Positions 7,372-16,100 of a DNA stretch of 26,580 nucleotides are shown piece after piece. A program made the translations under genes and the position numbers. The notes beneath the pieces were generated by a model. It was given only the letters and a program-made list of their open reading frames with translations. It was not told the DNA's origin and ran no database searches. How positions within the stretch are numbered: the first letter of the stretch is position 1; the number at the start of each line of letters is the position of its first letter. Source of the stretch: Nitrospiraceae bacterium (GTDB taxonomy: Bacteria; Nitrospirota; Nitrospiria; Nitrospirales; UBA8639); the NCBI GenBank assembly GCA_020632595.1, contig JACKFF010000023.1, positions 1 through 26,580 of the forward strand. The letters run 5' to 3'.

Positions 7372-8001
7372 ATGCTCATTCCGATGGTTATTGAACAAAC
7401 AAACCGAGGTGAACGGTCATATGATATTTACTCACGTCTTTTGAAAGACCGGATCATCTTTATCGGAGCCCCGATTGATGATGTGTTTGCGAATGTCGTC
7501 ATTGCACAGCTGTTGTTCTTGGAATCCGAAGACCCGGAAAAGGACATTCATCTGTATGTCAATTCACCTGGCGGAAGTGTGACGGCGGGAATGGGAATCT
7601 ATGATACGATGCAATATGTGAGGTCGCCCATCAACACCATCTGTTTAGGGCAGGCCGCAAGCATGGGAGCCTTGTTATTAACCGCAGGGACCAAAGGTAA
7701 GCGTTTTGCTCTCCCCAATGCACGCGTGATGATTCATCAACCTATGGGAGGATTTCAGGGCCAAGCGACGGAAATTGATATTCATGCCCGCGAGATTTTA
7801 AAAATCCGCGAAAAATTGAATGAAATTATGGCCTTTCACACAGGGCAGCCTCTGGATAGAATCTCTCAAGATACCGAACGGGATTATTTTTTGTCAGGGG
7901 AAGAAGCCAAGGCGTACGGATTAATTGATGAGGTCATCGTCCGAAGTCAGGAAAAGGGCCACAAGGACGACGCCAAGTCAGGTTCAAAAAGTAAGGATTA
8001 A
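7372..8001 (+). CDS. clpP: ATP-dependent Clp protease proteolytic subunit ClpP
   Basis: ClpP is the serine-protease chamber that degrades proteins fed by ClpX or ClpA/C. The 209-residue protein carries the catalytic triad Ser98 (GQAASMGA), His122 (MIHQPMGG) and Asp171 (DTERDYF), the oxyanion region NSPGGSV (64-70), and the N-terminal VIEQTNRGERSYDIYSRLL. The frame is open from 7270, overlapping tig. I chose the ATG at 7372 because it follows a strong GAGGAGG at 9-base spacing and gives the family N-terminus MLIPMVIEQT. It lies 20 bp upstream of clpX, with which it is almost certainly co-transcribed. Confidence 0.98.
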   Translation: MLIPMVIEQTNRGERSYDIYSRLLKDRIIFIGAPIDDVFANVVIAQLLFLESEDPEKDIHLYVNSPGGSVTAGMGIYDTMQYVRSPINTICLGQAASMGALLLTAGTKGKRFALPNARVMIHQPMGGFQGQATEIDIHAREILKIREKLNEIMAFHTGQPLDRISQDTERDYFLSGEEAKAYGLIDEVIVRSQEKGHKDDAKSGSKSKD

Positions 8002-8021
8002 GGGCAAAGGAGGCATTTCTT

Positions 8022-9281
8022 ATGGCGAGACAAGCGAAGTCCGAGGCCAATCTTCGTTGCTCCTTCTGCGGCAAGAACCGTGATCAGGTTCGAAAGCTCA
8101 TTGCGGGTCCGACCGTTTATATATGTGATGAATGTGTCGGCTTGTGTAATGAAATTATCTCCGAGGATTGGCAGGAGTCTCGCCAGGAGATTTCAGCCAA
8201 ACTGTGCAAGCCGATGGATATCCACCAACATCTTGATCAATACATTATCGGGCAGGATCAGGCAAAAAAGGTTCTCTCGGTTGCCGTCTACAATCATTAT
8301 AAGCGTATATCAGCAAATGAAATCGGGGATGTTGAACTTCAAAAGGGCAATATTCTGATTGTTGGACCGACCGGAACAGGAAAAACCTTATTTGCCCAGA
8401 CACTAGCCCATTACCTGGATGTACCATTTACGATTGCAGATGCAACGACGCTGACGGAAGCCGGGTATGTCGGTGAAGATGTTGAAAATATTATTTTAAA
8501 ACTTTTGCAGGCTGCAGACTATGAGGTTGAGCGTGCTGAACGGGGAATTGTCTATATTGATGAAATTGACAAAATTACCCGAAAGGCCGATAGCCCATCA
8601 ATTACCAGGGATGTCTCAGGTGAGGGTGTCCAGCAGGCCTTGTTAAAACTCATTGAAGGGACCGTGGCTAATGTGCCCCCGCAAGGAGGGAGGAAGCATC
8701 CCCACCAGGAGTTTATTCAAGTCAATACGACCAATATATTGTTTATTTGTGGTGGGGCGTTCGTAGGGTTGGATTCCATCATTGAGCGGAGGTTGAACCA
8801 AAAGCGGATGGGCTTTGGCGCCGATGTACAAATACGTGGGCAACATCAAATTGGTGACTTATTCTCCAAAGTGGAACCGGAAGATTTACTCCAATATGGG
8901 TTGATACCTGAAATTATCGGTCGTCTGCCGATTGTCGCGGCTCTTGATCAATTGGATGAACCGGCTTTGGTCCGCATTTTAACGGAACCCAAAAACGCCT
9001 TGATCAAGCAATATCAAAAGTTATTGTCCTTGGACAAAGTAAAATTGAAGTTTGCCGATGGAGCGTTATTGGCAATTGCCAAAAAGGCCCATTTGCAAAA
9101 AACGGGAGCACGTGGACTTCGGGCCGTCTTAGAGTCTGTGATGTTGGACTTGATGTACGAGTTGCCGTCGCAGGCGGAGGTGAAAGAGGTGTTGGTGACC
9201 GAAGAGTTCATTCACGGCAAAGGTGAGCCCATCAAAGTCTTTGAACATCAGAAAGGGATCAAGCCCGCTGTCGGATCTTAA
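8022..9281 (+). CDS. clpX: ATP-dependent Clp protease ATP-binding subunit ClpX
   Basis: ClpX is the AAA+ unfoldase that recognises tagged substrates and threads them into ClpP. The 419-residue protein has an N-terminal zinc-binding domain (Cys13, Cys16, Cys35, Cys38), Walker A GPTGTGKT (115-122), the pore loop GYVG (148-151), Walker B IVYIDEID with Asp180/Glu181, the ClpP-docking loop with Gly-Phe (MGF, 263-265), GRLP with the Arg301 box, and sensor 2 GARGLR (362-367). The docking loop reads MGF where E. coli has IGF, a conservative change. A strong AAAGGAGG lies 8 bases before the ATG. The length matches the family. Confidence 0.98.
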   Translation: MARQAKSEANLRCSFCGKNRDQVRKLIAGPTVYICDECVGLCNEIISEDWQESRQEISAKLCKPMDIHQHLDQYIIGQDQAKKVLSVAVYNHYKRISANEIGDVELQKGNILIVGPTGTGKTLFAQTLAHYLDVPFTIADATTLTEAGYVGEDVENIILKLLQAADYEVERAERGIVYIDEIDKITRKADSPSITRDVSGEGVQQALLKLIEGTVANVPPQGGRKHPHQEFIQVNTTNILFICGGAFVGLDSIIERRLNQKRMGFGADVQIRGQHQIGDLFSKVEPEDLLQYGLIPEIIGRLPIVAALDQLDEPALVRILTEPKNALIKQYQKLLSLDKVKLKFADGALLAIAKKAHLQKTGARGLRAVLESVMLDLMYELPSQAEVKEVLVTEEFIHGKGEPIKVFEHQKGIKPAVGS

Positions 9282-9594
9282 TCTGGTTTGGGATTCTTCT
9301 CCGTTGGTGTCGCTATCTCCTCGTGCCCGCATTCCGCATTGTGACAGAGAATTTTGCTTCCCCTTTATTTCCTGTCTGTTTGGATCAAGAATGGAGCCTG
9401 GTATTGTGTGCAGGGGAGGGGTCCGGTGCACTTAATCATTGCTCCAGGAATACAATGTCTTGCCTTTTTTGTGCTCTTTTAAACCATGTCTCCCCGCAAT
9501 CCTTGACAGCGCATTTGACGCCAGGTTTTAGGGGTTTTGTGGAGGGTATTGAAGGCAGGCGCGGAAATTCCCAATGCTCGCGTTCTCTCGATCG
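9282..9594. other. Intergenic region between convergent clpX and topB
   Basis: There is no credible gene and no clear bidirectional terminator. Plus-strand frames here overlap the end of topB and look accidental. At 9518-9538 the sequence ACGCCAGG, five bases, GGGGTTTT resembles, in inverted orientation, part of the element on the other side of topB (12571-12584). Confidence 0.55.
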
Positions 9595-12213
9595 TCAACC
9601 GGGTTTGAGCTTTTTGGCTTTAGGAGTTGGTTTTTTAGTAACCGGTTTTTTTGTCGAGGGCTTCTTGGTCTCGGCCTTCTTCGCGGGCAACTTTTTGCCG
9701 CTCGCGGCCCGGTCCTCGCCGGTCTTGGGTTTACGGGCCTCAAATTCGAATCCGACCTTCCCGTCATCCCCGCATTTCAGATAAGCCTTGAACTTGCGAC
9801 GGGTTCGTGATGAAACAAAACCGGTCAGCAATTCGGTTCTCCCGTCGCTCAGCAATTTTCTGATCTGAGTAGGTTCAATTTCCTGTTGCAATATGACTTT
9901 GCCTGTTCGAAAGTCGCAAGTCTTGTTCGGGCCGACCGCCTTTTCGCAGGTATAATTCATGCCATGTTCATAAACCGATGACTGACACTTCGGGCAAGTC
10001 CCCAGTGATTCTTGGCCGTGAAAATCAACCGGTTCACTGTTTTCATCGTCATCATTTTGACCGAAGTCAAATTCAAGCTTGTCTTCATCGTTCAGTTTGA
10101 GGATTGCCGCAAATGGCCGGCCGAGCCGACTGCGAAATCCCTGCAACGGACCAATCGTGCGTTCGGCAAGCAGAGTTTCGGCTTCGGGCACTTCCAATTG
10201 ACGGCTGCCAGGAATTTTCGTAATTGAAAAATCGCATTGTGTGCAGGAGAATCGTTTGTAGTTTTCTTTAACCAGACCACCGCATTTGGGGCAGGGTGAC
10301 TGCAGTGTTGAGTAATCGCCTGGAACGGTGGTTGCGCCGTAATTTTTGGCTCTCGCAACAATTTGTTCAACTACATTGCTGATTTGTTCCATGAACGCTT
10401 TGCGGTCCAACTGACCTCGTTCTATCTGCGAAAGTTTGCTTTCCCATTCGCCGGTCAGTTCCGGCATCGTCAGTTCGGTCACCCCCAGACCGCGCAATAA
10501 GGTCAACAGTTGAAAGGCCTTGGTGGTAGGCATCAGTGACTTGTCTTTGCGCAATAGATAGTTCTCGCTAATTAAGCCTTCGATGATCGCTGCGCGGGTT
10601 GCCGGTGTGCCCAGACCTTTTCCAGACATGGCTTCGCGCAAGTCATCATCATCAATCAGCTTGCCGGCGCCTTCCATCGCAGAAAGCAGTGTGGCTTCGG
10701 TATATCTGGCCGGTGGTTTGGTCGCCATGTCGCGAATGTCAATATCGCTAACCGTAGCTTTTTCATTCTCCCCAACCGCTACGAGCGTGCCTTCACCGGC
10801 AATGGCTTCACGGCCGTAAATGGCCAACCAACCCGGTTTGACCATAACCTTGCCTTCGGTCTTGAAGTGGTGCCTGTCAATCCGGGAGATACGGGTGGTG
10901 TTTCGAAACTCCGCAGGTGGGAAAAAGACCGCCATGAATCGACGTACGACCAGGTCGTATATCTTGGCTTCGGCTTCGCTGAGGTTCTTGGGTGCCTGCG
11001 ATGTGGGGATAATGGCGAAGTGATCGGAAATTTTCGCGTCATTGAAAATACGTTTGTTCGGTTGGACCCAGTCATTGCTCAAAATTTTCGCCGCATGTGG
11101 CCCTATGGGATTGCCGCCGCTACCGCCGGTCATGGCTGACAAACGCTCACTTGCCTCATCACGCAGAATGCCCAGGGTATCTTGCACGGTAGAGAGATAG
11201 TCTTCCGGCAGAGCACGCGAATCGGTTCTTGGATACGTCAACACTTTGTGGCGTTCATAGAGCGCTTGCGCCAGCGATAATGTTGTCTTGGCCGAAAAGC
11301 CAAACCGGGCGTTGCCTTCACGTTGCAGACTAGTCAGGTCAAACAGCATCGGGGCGCTTTGCGTGGTCGGCTTGGTTTCTTCAGTGACCACCGCCTCCTG
11401 ACCCTGGCAGGCCTGCCTGATTGCTTCAGCTTGATTGCGTTCCCAAAGTCTCTCTGCGCGCCGTTCCGCGTCTTCGTCATTCTTTTTGAAGTTTGTATCA
11501 AACCAGCGACCTGAATACTGTCCGGCCTGGACATCAAACTGGGCATGCACTTCGAAGTAGGGCCGCGAGACGAATTGCTTGATCTGTTCCTCGCGCTCCA
11601 CGACGATGGCCAGGGTGGGTGTTTGAACCCGGCCAACGGTGGTGAGGTAAAAACCCCCGTCTTGGGAGTTGAACGCCGTCATGGCCCGGGTGCCGTTAAT
11701 GCCAACCAGCCAGTCTGCTTCTGCCCGGCAGCGGGCGGCATCAGCGAGCGGCTTCATTTGTTCATCCTCGCGCAATTCCTCAAATGCTTCGCGAATGGCC
11801 TTGGGCGTCATGGACTGCAGCCAAAGCCGGCTTATCGGTTGCTTAGCCTTAGTGTGTTGGACAATCAGTCTGAAGATCAGCTCGCCTTCGCGCCCGGCGT
11901 CACAGGCGTTGATAATTCGGTCGATATCTTTGCGGCTGATCAGCTTGGCGAGCAACTTGAGCCGGTCCTCGGTGCGGGCGATTGGGTTCAGGTCAAAGTG
12001 ATCGGGAATAACCGGCAGGTTGGCAAAAGACCACTTGCCCCGTTTGACCTCTACGTCGTCAGGCGCCTTGATCTCAAGCAGGTGCCCAACGGCTGAAGTT
12101 ACAACATAGTCGTCACCTTCAAAATAATCCTTCTCGCGTTTCAGTCCGCCAAGCGAATGCGCGATGTCGGCTGCAACAGAGGGCTTCTCGGCAATTATCA
12201 GCGATTTACTCAT
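9595..12213 (-). CDS. topB: DNA topoisomerase III (type IA), proteobacterial type with basic tail
   Basis: Type IA topoisomerases cut one DNA strand through a 5'-phosphotyrosine and pass another strand. The 872-residue protein is intact: TOPRIM with IIAEKPSVAADIA (Glu9) and DAGREGE (105-111), the catalytic tyrosine in LTYPRTDSR (Tyr327), and GKGLGTPATRAAIIEGL. Two C-terminal zinc-ribbon-like modules follow (CPKCGG...CTQC and CPKCQS...C), ending in a Lys/Thr/Pro/Ala repeat tail (KKPSTKKPVTKKPTPKAKK). The overall sequence resembles betaproteobacterial topoisomerase III more than E. coli TopB or TopA (recollection, not a search). I start at ATG 12213 (MSKSLIIAEKPS); a TTG at 12219 is possible, and the Shine-Dalgarno is weak. 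It sits downstream of dprA where topA is usually found, and a topA fragment lies between them. Confidence 0.93.
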   Translation of the reverse strand: MSKSLIIAEKPSVAADIAHSLGGLKREKDYFEGDDYVVTSAVGHLLEIKAPDDVEVKRGKWSFANLPVIPDHFDLNPIARTEDRLKLLAKLISRKDIDRIINACDAGREGELIFRLIVQHTKAKQPISRLWLQSMTPKAIREAFEELREDEQMKPLADAARCRAEADWLVGINGTRAMTAFNSQDGGFYLTTVGRVQTPTLAIVVEREEQIKQFVSRPYFEVHAQFDVQAGQYSGRWFDTNFKKNDEDAERRAERLWERNQAEAIRQACQGQEAVVTEETKPTTQSAPMLFDLTSLQREGNARFGFSAKTTLSLAQALYERHKVLTYPRTDSRALPEDYLSTVQDTLGILRDEASERLSAMTGGSGGNPIGPHAAKILSNDWVQPNKRIFNDAKISDHFAIIPTSQAPKNLSEAEAKIYDLVVRRFMAVFFPPAEFRNTTRISRIDRHHFKTEGKVMVKPGWLAIYGREAIAGEGTLVAVGENEKATVSDIDIRDMATKPPARYTEATLLSAMEGAGKLIDDDDLREAMSGKGLGTPATRAAIIEGLISENYLLRKDKSLMPTTKAFQLLTLLRGLGVTELTMPELTGEWESKLSQIERGQLDRKAFMEQISNVVEQIVARAKNYGATTVPGDYSTLQSPCPKCGGLVKENYKRFSCTQCDFSITKIPGSRQLEVPEAETLLAERTIGPLQGFRSRLGRPFAAILKLNDEDKLEFDFGQNDDDENSEPVDFHGQESLGTCPKCQSSVYEHGMNYTCEKAVGPNKTCDFRTGKVILQQEIEPTQIRKLLSDGRTELLTGFVSSRTRRKFKAYLKCGDDGKVGFEFEARKPKTGEDRAASGKKLPAKKAETKKPSTKKPVTKKPTPKAKKLKPG

Positions 12214-12466
12214 TAGCAACCACTACCAGGGAAGGCTCCTTTGGTATCTTTGATGTACGGGAAACCGATACTCATGGGTGTAAGATCCACTACAAACTCA
12301 GGGTGAAAACGGTGTCGTCACAATCCACCTGCTGCGATGTGACTGGTTTTTTCGCGTGCTCATCATAATGATGGCGTAGGGAAGAGGCAAGTTAGGCTGG
12401 AAATTCAACTCATTTTTTCCAGCGGCTGCAGCCGTTCCAGGCAGCCGCCAAGGCCAGCCTACCGAC
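12214..12466. other. Intergenic region upstream of topB
   Basis: No gene is visible. Together with the adjacent element remnant, more than 370 bp separate topB from the topA stub. A perfect 12-bp palindrome, CGGCTGCAGCCG, lies at 12423-12434. This stretch must hold any promoter that topB uses apart from dprA read-through, but I see no convincing -35/-10 pair. Confidence 0.5.
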
Positions 12467-12615
12467 GGTTCTGTCGCAAATTTATTTTGAAGGCAATAAG
12501 GGGTTTTTGCTCCGTGTCTGACAGATGAAAATGACTATCTTTACTGGTTTTTTCAACTCGGGCCAACCTGAAAACCCCTGGCGTATCTTACAAATCTATT
12601 TTTTGCGACATAGAA
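12467..12615. mobile_element. Remnant or MITE-like element with inverted ends, at the topA break
   Basis: The left end begins GGTTCTGTCGCAAA (12467-12480). The right end, read on the other strand, has TGTCGCAAA (12602-12610) preceded by GGATTCTA. A second inverted pair lies inside: GGGGTTTT (12500-12507) and AAAACCCC (12571-12578). Aligned with small gaps, the two arms match over about 40 bases. The outer sequence resembles the termini I recall for IS6-family insertion sequences (GG..CTGT.GCAAA); this is inference. No transposase is encoded, so it is a collapsed insertion sequence or a non-autonomous element. Its right end coincides with the point where topA homology stops. Confidence 0.5.
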
Positions 12616-12770
12616 TCCCCAAAGTTGTGTTCGAGGTCAATGCCCGAGTTGCCCTTCGGGACGCCTTTAAGATGACCCACAGATGCCGAGGCTTGGTCAT
12701 TGCATCCAAAATATTTGGACAGGGTTTCGGCTTTGGTAGGCGATTCGACGATGACGAGTGATTTAGGCAT
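12588..12770 (-). pseudogene. topA: Truncated 5' end of topA (DNA topoisomerase I)
   Basis: The frame starts MPKSLVIVESPTKAETLSKY, the canonical start of the TopA TOPRIM domain, and continues ASVGHLKGVPKG and GIDLEHNF, which match the ASVGH/DLP/VD.E..F positions of TopA. Homology then stops; the last codons (SMSQKIDL, stop) come from the adjacent inverted-repeat element. Only about 52 of the usual 700-850 codons remain. The catalytic tyrosine, the DxD of TOPRIM and all later domains are missing, so it cannot be active. It lies 68 bp downstream of dprA on the same strand, the normal dprA-topA arrangement. Part of the ancestral gene is not present further downstream in this window. Confidence 0.85.
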
Positions 12771-12838
12771 AGACCATGAAGAAAATCATGTATTGTTTAC
12801 GAGTAAAATTTTTCAGAGGGAAAAGACATGCTGGTATA

Positions 12839-13975
12839 CTATCCGATGCACATCCGGAGATACTGTAGGCCCGGTATCTGCTTTATAAGCCCTTTGATCT
12901 CCAAAGACAAGAGAATGCTCATGACTTCAGATGGGGTATAGGCGCATTGATTGATTAAATCATCCAGGGAAACAGGTTCCAGTGAAATGCAATCAAATAG
13001 ATGTTGTTCCTCTGTTCCTAGTGCAGGCGCGGATGGTTGAGGCTGAAACGCGCCTTGTTGTTTCTCGAGTTGCTCCCGGAATGAGGGTTCTAACATAGGA
13101 AGAATTTCTTCCACAACATCTAAAGAATTTTCGACTAATTTCGCTCCCTCTTTAATTAGGCGGTGAGGGCCACGAGTCAACGTATTGGTCACATTTCCCG
13201 GTACGGCAAAGACTTCACGGTTTTGCTCTAAGGCCATCCGAGCGGTAATGAGGGACCCACTGCGTGAGGTGGCCTCCGCAACGATCACACCAAGTGAGAG
13301 TCCACTAATGATCCGATTACGTTGAGGAAAATGGTAGGAATGTGGAGGGGTTCCCATGGGAAATTCAGAGAGAACGGCTCCCTGCTGTTCAATGCGTTGT
13401 CGTAGCGGACCGTGCTCAGGCGGATAGGTGCGGTCAATGCCGCATCCAAGAACCGCCAGGGTTCTCCCAGATGTAGCCAGTGCGCCTTCGTGGGCCGCGG
13501 CATCAATGCCTCTGGCCAGGCCACTCACAATCGTAAAGCCCAGTGCAGCTAAATCTCGGCTCAGTTGTCGTGTGAATGTCCGCCCGATGTGCGAGCCTTT
13601 TCTTGAACCGACGACGGCAAGGGCCTGTTGATCACGCTCTTGGAGCTGGCCGGTATACCAGAGTACCGGAGGAGGATCCGTAATGGTTTTTAATCGGGGC
13701 GGATAGTGAGCGTCTGCGAGTGTCAGGATAGCGTATCGCCCATCCTGCACGGCCTGCAATTCTTTGGCAATGTGATCTTGTGCCTCAGCAGATAGGGGTT
13801 GATGAATGGCCATGGCCAATGATGGAGAAATTTCACCCATTGATATGAGTGTATGGGTGTTCAAGGAACGAATGGCTTCTGGTGAGCCGAACCGGTTGAT
13901 GAGTCTGGTATAAGTAACAGGGCCAAGTCCTTTGACTGCCAGAAGTTCCAACCAGCCTTGCAGGGTTGAGGTCAT
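12839..13975 (-). CDS. dprA: DNA processing protein DprA (Smf)
   Basis: DprA binds incoming single-stranded DNA during transformation and loads RecA. The 378-residue protein has a SAM-like helix-hairpin-helix N-terminus (about 1-60), then the Rossmann-like DprA core with VVGSRKGSHIGR (121-132), SGLARGIDAAAHEGAL (151-166), FPQRNRIISGLS (216-227) and TSRSGSLITA (236-245). A C-terminal winged-helix domain (about 320-378) follows a Gln/Pro-rich linker. The ATG at 13975 has AAAGGA about 6 bases upstream. Downstream is the topA stub and then topB. Confidence 0.96.
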   Translation of the reverse strand: MTSTLQGWLELLAVKGLGPVTYTRLINRFGSPEAIRSLNTHTLISMGEISPSLAMAIHQPLSAEAQDHIAKELQAVQDGRYAILTLADAHYPPRLKTITDPPPVLWYTGQLQERDQQALAVVGSRKGSHIGRTFTRQLSRDLAALGFTIVSGLARGIDAAAHEGALATSGRTLAVLGCGIDRTYPPEHGPLRQRIEQQGAVLSEFPMGTPPHSYHFPQRNRIISGLSLGVIVAEATSRSGSLITARMALEQNREVFAVPGNVTNTLTRGPHRLIKEGAKLVENSLDVVEEILPMLEPSFREQLEKQQGAFQPQPSAPALGTEEQHLFDCISLEPVSLDDLINQCAYTPSEVMSILLSLEIKGLIKQIPGLQYLRMCIG

Positions 13976-14217
13976 CCGGATCCTTTGCGAGGATGGCGAA
14001 TACGAGTCCGGAGATCATCGTGAAATGATCTGCCTGCATGGCTCTCCACCCAGAAACTGCTCCAGGTTGGACTATGAAGAATGAAGACCTCCTGAATTTT
14101 CCGGAATCGGAGGGGAGATCCGGGTCCCCATTCCTTTCTGTTCCTGGAGACAAGTGGTACGGATAATGAGAAAGAATCGTGGAGGGCATCGTTCATGATT
14201 CAATCGTTCTCTCGTGG

Positions 14218-15771
14218 TTAGGATGCGGTCCGAGATTCGGCGCGTGAGGTCAATTTTCCCACCACGACGATGTCATATTGCTCAAGGTGAAGTAATGGAT
14301 CCGCCTCAAATAATATTGGTTGTTGAAATTCCTGTTCGAGTTGCTCGATGCTGCTGTGTTCGGTTTCGAAGATGAGCTCAATCACTTTGGGGTTGGCCCC
14401 GACCACAATTTGTTGTGGTTGTCCGCGAGTCATTCCGATGCGCCGGATATCCCGAAAGATTTCATACGCCACCGTCATGGTGGATTTGGTGTACCCCCTC
14501 CCCTCACAGTCACTGCAAACTTCCGATAATGTCCGTAACAGATCTTCCCGGACACGTTCACGGGAAATCTCGATGAGCCCAAGATCGGAAATGCGGGAAA
14601 TACGTGTCTGAGCCTTATCGCCTGCTAGGGCATCCAGGGTGGCCTGATACACTTTTTCACGGTTTCGTTCCCGTTCCATGTCAATGAAATCAATGATGAT
14701 AATACCGCCAATGCCTCGTAATTTAATCTGATAGCCGATTTCTTTTGCGGCTTCCAGATTATTTTTTAAAATCGTTTCTTCCTGGTCGCGTTTTCCCACA
14801 AACCGCCCCGTATTGACGTCCACCACCGTCATGGCCTCTGTGTGATCAATGACAATGTGCCCTCCGGACTTAAGCCAGACTTTCCGACTCAGGGCTCTGG
14901 TAATTTCCAATTCGATTCCCAGGTGATCAAATAACCCCTCCTGCTTTTTGTCATAGAAATGAACGCGCGCCGCTTGTTCCGGAAGATAGCGGCGGACAAA
15001 ATCTTTCACTTCCTCAAAGTCGGCTTTGGCGTCAATTAATAATCGATCGACTTTTTTGGTGAATAAATCTCGTACCACCCGGAGGGGGAGGGACAGATCC
15101 GTATGCAAGAGGGATGGAGCCGGTTGGCTGTTGGCCGCTTTGAGCGTGTCTTCCCATAAGGCGCTCAGGAATCTGACGTCCGTTTGCAGATCCTCTTCCG
15201 GTACATCTTCGCACACGGTCCTGACAATGTATCCATATTCGGGTTTCCGGATGCGCCGCATGAGGTCCTTCAGTCGATGACGTTCTTCGTCGTTCGTAAT
15301 TCTTCGCGACACGCCAATATGGTCGACATTGGGCATCAGCACTAAAAATCGTCCGGGGAGGGAGACGTACGTGGTAATTCGAGGTCCCTTGGTGCCGATG
15401 GGGCCTTTGGAAATTTGGACCAGAAGTTCTTGCCCTTCTGTCAACAGGTTTTCGATGGGACGTGCTGTTTGGCGTCGGGGGCGCGGCACTTCCTGACTGC
15501 GTTCATCCTCTTCGCTGTCCACAAGAGTATCCCCGGGTTCCGTTCCGACCGATAGATCAGATACGTGAATGAATGCGGCCCGATCCAATCCGATATCGAC
15601 AAAGGCCGCTTGCATACCCGGCAGAACTTTAATGACTTTGCCTTTGTAAATGTCCCCCACAAAATCTTTTTTTCTTGGACGGTCGACGTATAATTCTGTC
15701 ACGACACGATTGTCGAGCACGGCAACCCGTGTTTCTTCACGAGTGACACTAATTGCAATTTCTACTCCCAT
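14218..15771 (-). CDS. rng: Ribonuclease G (RNase E/G family endoribonuclease)
   Basis: RNase G cleaves single-stranded, AU-rich RNA from the 5' end and matures 16S rRNA. The 517-residue protein has an S1 RNA-binding domain (about 35-120, with GDIYKGKVIKVLPGMQAAFVDIG), a 5'-sensor/RNase H-like region, the catalytic aspartates Asp318 (VVDVNTGRFVG) and Asp361 (IIIIDFIDM), and the zinc link CSDCEGRG (Cys419, Cys422). There is no long RNase E-type C-terminal scaffold, so G is the better name. The S1 domain carries an acidic, then Arg/Pro-rich insert at about 75-108. The ATG at 15771 has GGGAG 7 bases upstream. It is separated by about 330 bp from rodA. Confidence 0.95.
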   Translation of the reverse strand: MGVEIAISVTREETRVAVLDNRVVTELYVDRPRKKDFVGDIYKGKVIKVLPGMQAAFVDIGLDRAAFIHVSDLSVGTEPGDTLVDSEEDERSQEVPRPRRQTARPIENLLTEGQELLVQISKGPIGTKGPRITTYVSLPGRFLVLMPNVDHIGVSRRITNDEERHRLKDLMRRIRKPEYGYIVRTVCEDVPEEDLQTDVRFLSALWEDTLKAANSQPAPSLLHTDLSLPLRVVRDLFTKKVDRLLIDAKADFEEVKDFVRRYLPEQAARVHFYDKKQEGLFDHLGIELEITRALSRKVWLKSGGHIVIDHTEAMTVVDVNTGRFVGKRDQEETILKNNLEAAKEIGYQIKLRGIGGIIIIDFIDMERERNREKVYQATLDALAGDKAQTRISRISDLGLIEISRERVREDLLRTLSEVCSDCEGRGYTKSTMTVAYEIFRDIRRIGMTRGQPQQIVVGANPKVIELIFETEHSSIEQLEQEFQQPILFEADPLLHLEQYDIVVVGKLTSRAESRTAS

Positions 15772-16100
15772 AGTGATCTCCCTACATTCTCAGAAGGGAC
15801 CAGAAGCTATTCTTCGTCAACATTCTTGGTGAAGAGATGTCGCTGATGTGGCCAAGCCAATTGGTTGGATCCGCCTGTCAAAATCTGAAATAGCTTTGTG
15901 CCCATTCTGTCAATAATTGTAAATGAATACTGTTATGGAAACATTTGAGGATGGTTCTGTGTGTCTACTTCCTTGTTCCCGCAAGTATGAGAAAAAATCC
16001 ACGGCTTTTGGACTTTTCTGATTCAAATGCTCCGTTGTTTCCTTCTTTGTGCGATACCCTGCCCTACGCTATCAAAATCAAGCCACAGGGTACATGATAC
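15772..16100. other. Intergenic region between rodA and rng
   Basis: No gene is seen. On the minus strand a TTGACA (15913-15908) is followed by TATTTC at a short 15-base spacing, and a second TTGACA lies at 15881-15876. Either could be part of an rng promoter. No clear hairpin terminator follows rodA. Confidence 0.35.

Noticed and set aside
11545..12096. 183-codon plus-strand frame opposite topB
   Set aside because: It is antisense to the conserved TOPRIM and catalytic domains of topB, whose reading frame is clearly selected.
13833..14217. Minus-strand frames upstream of dprA (118 and 74 codons)
   Set aside because: They overlap the dprA 5' end in another frame or lie in a short gap, with no conserved motif and no good start signal.
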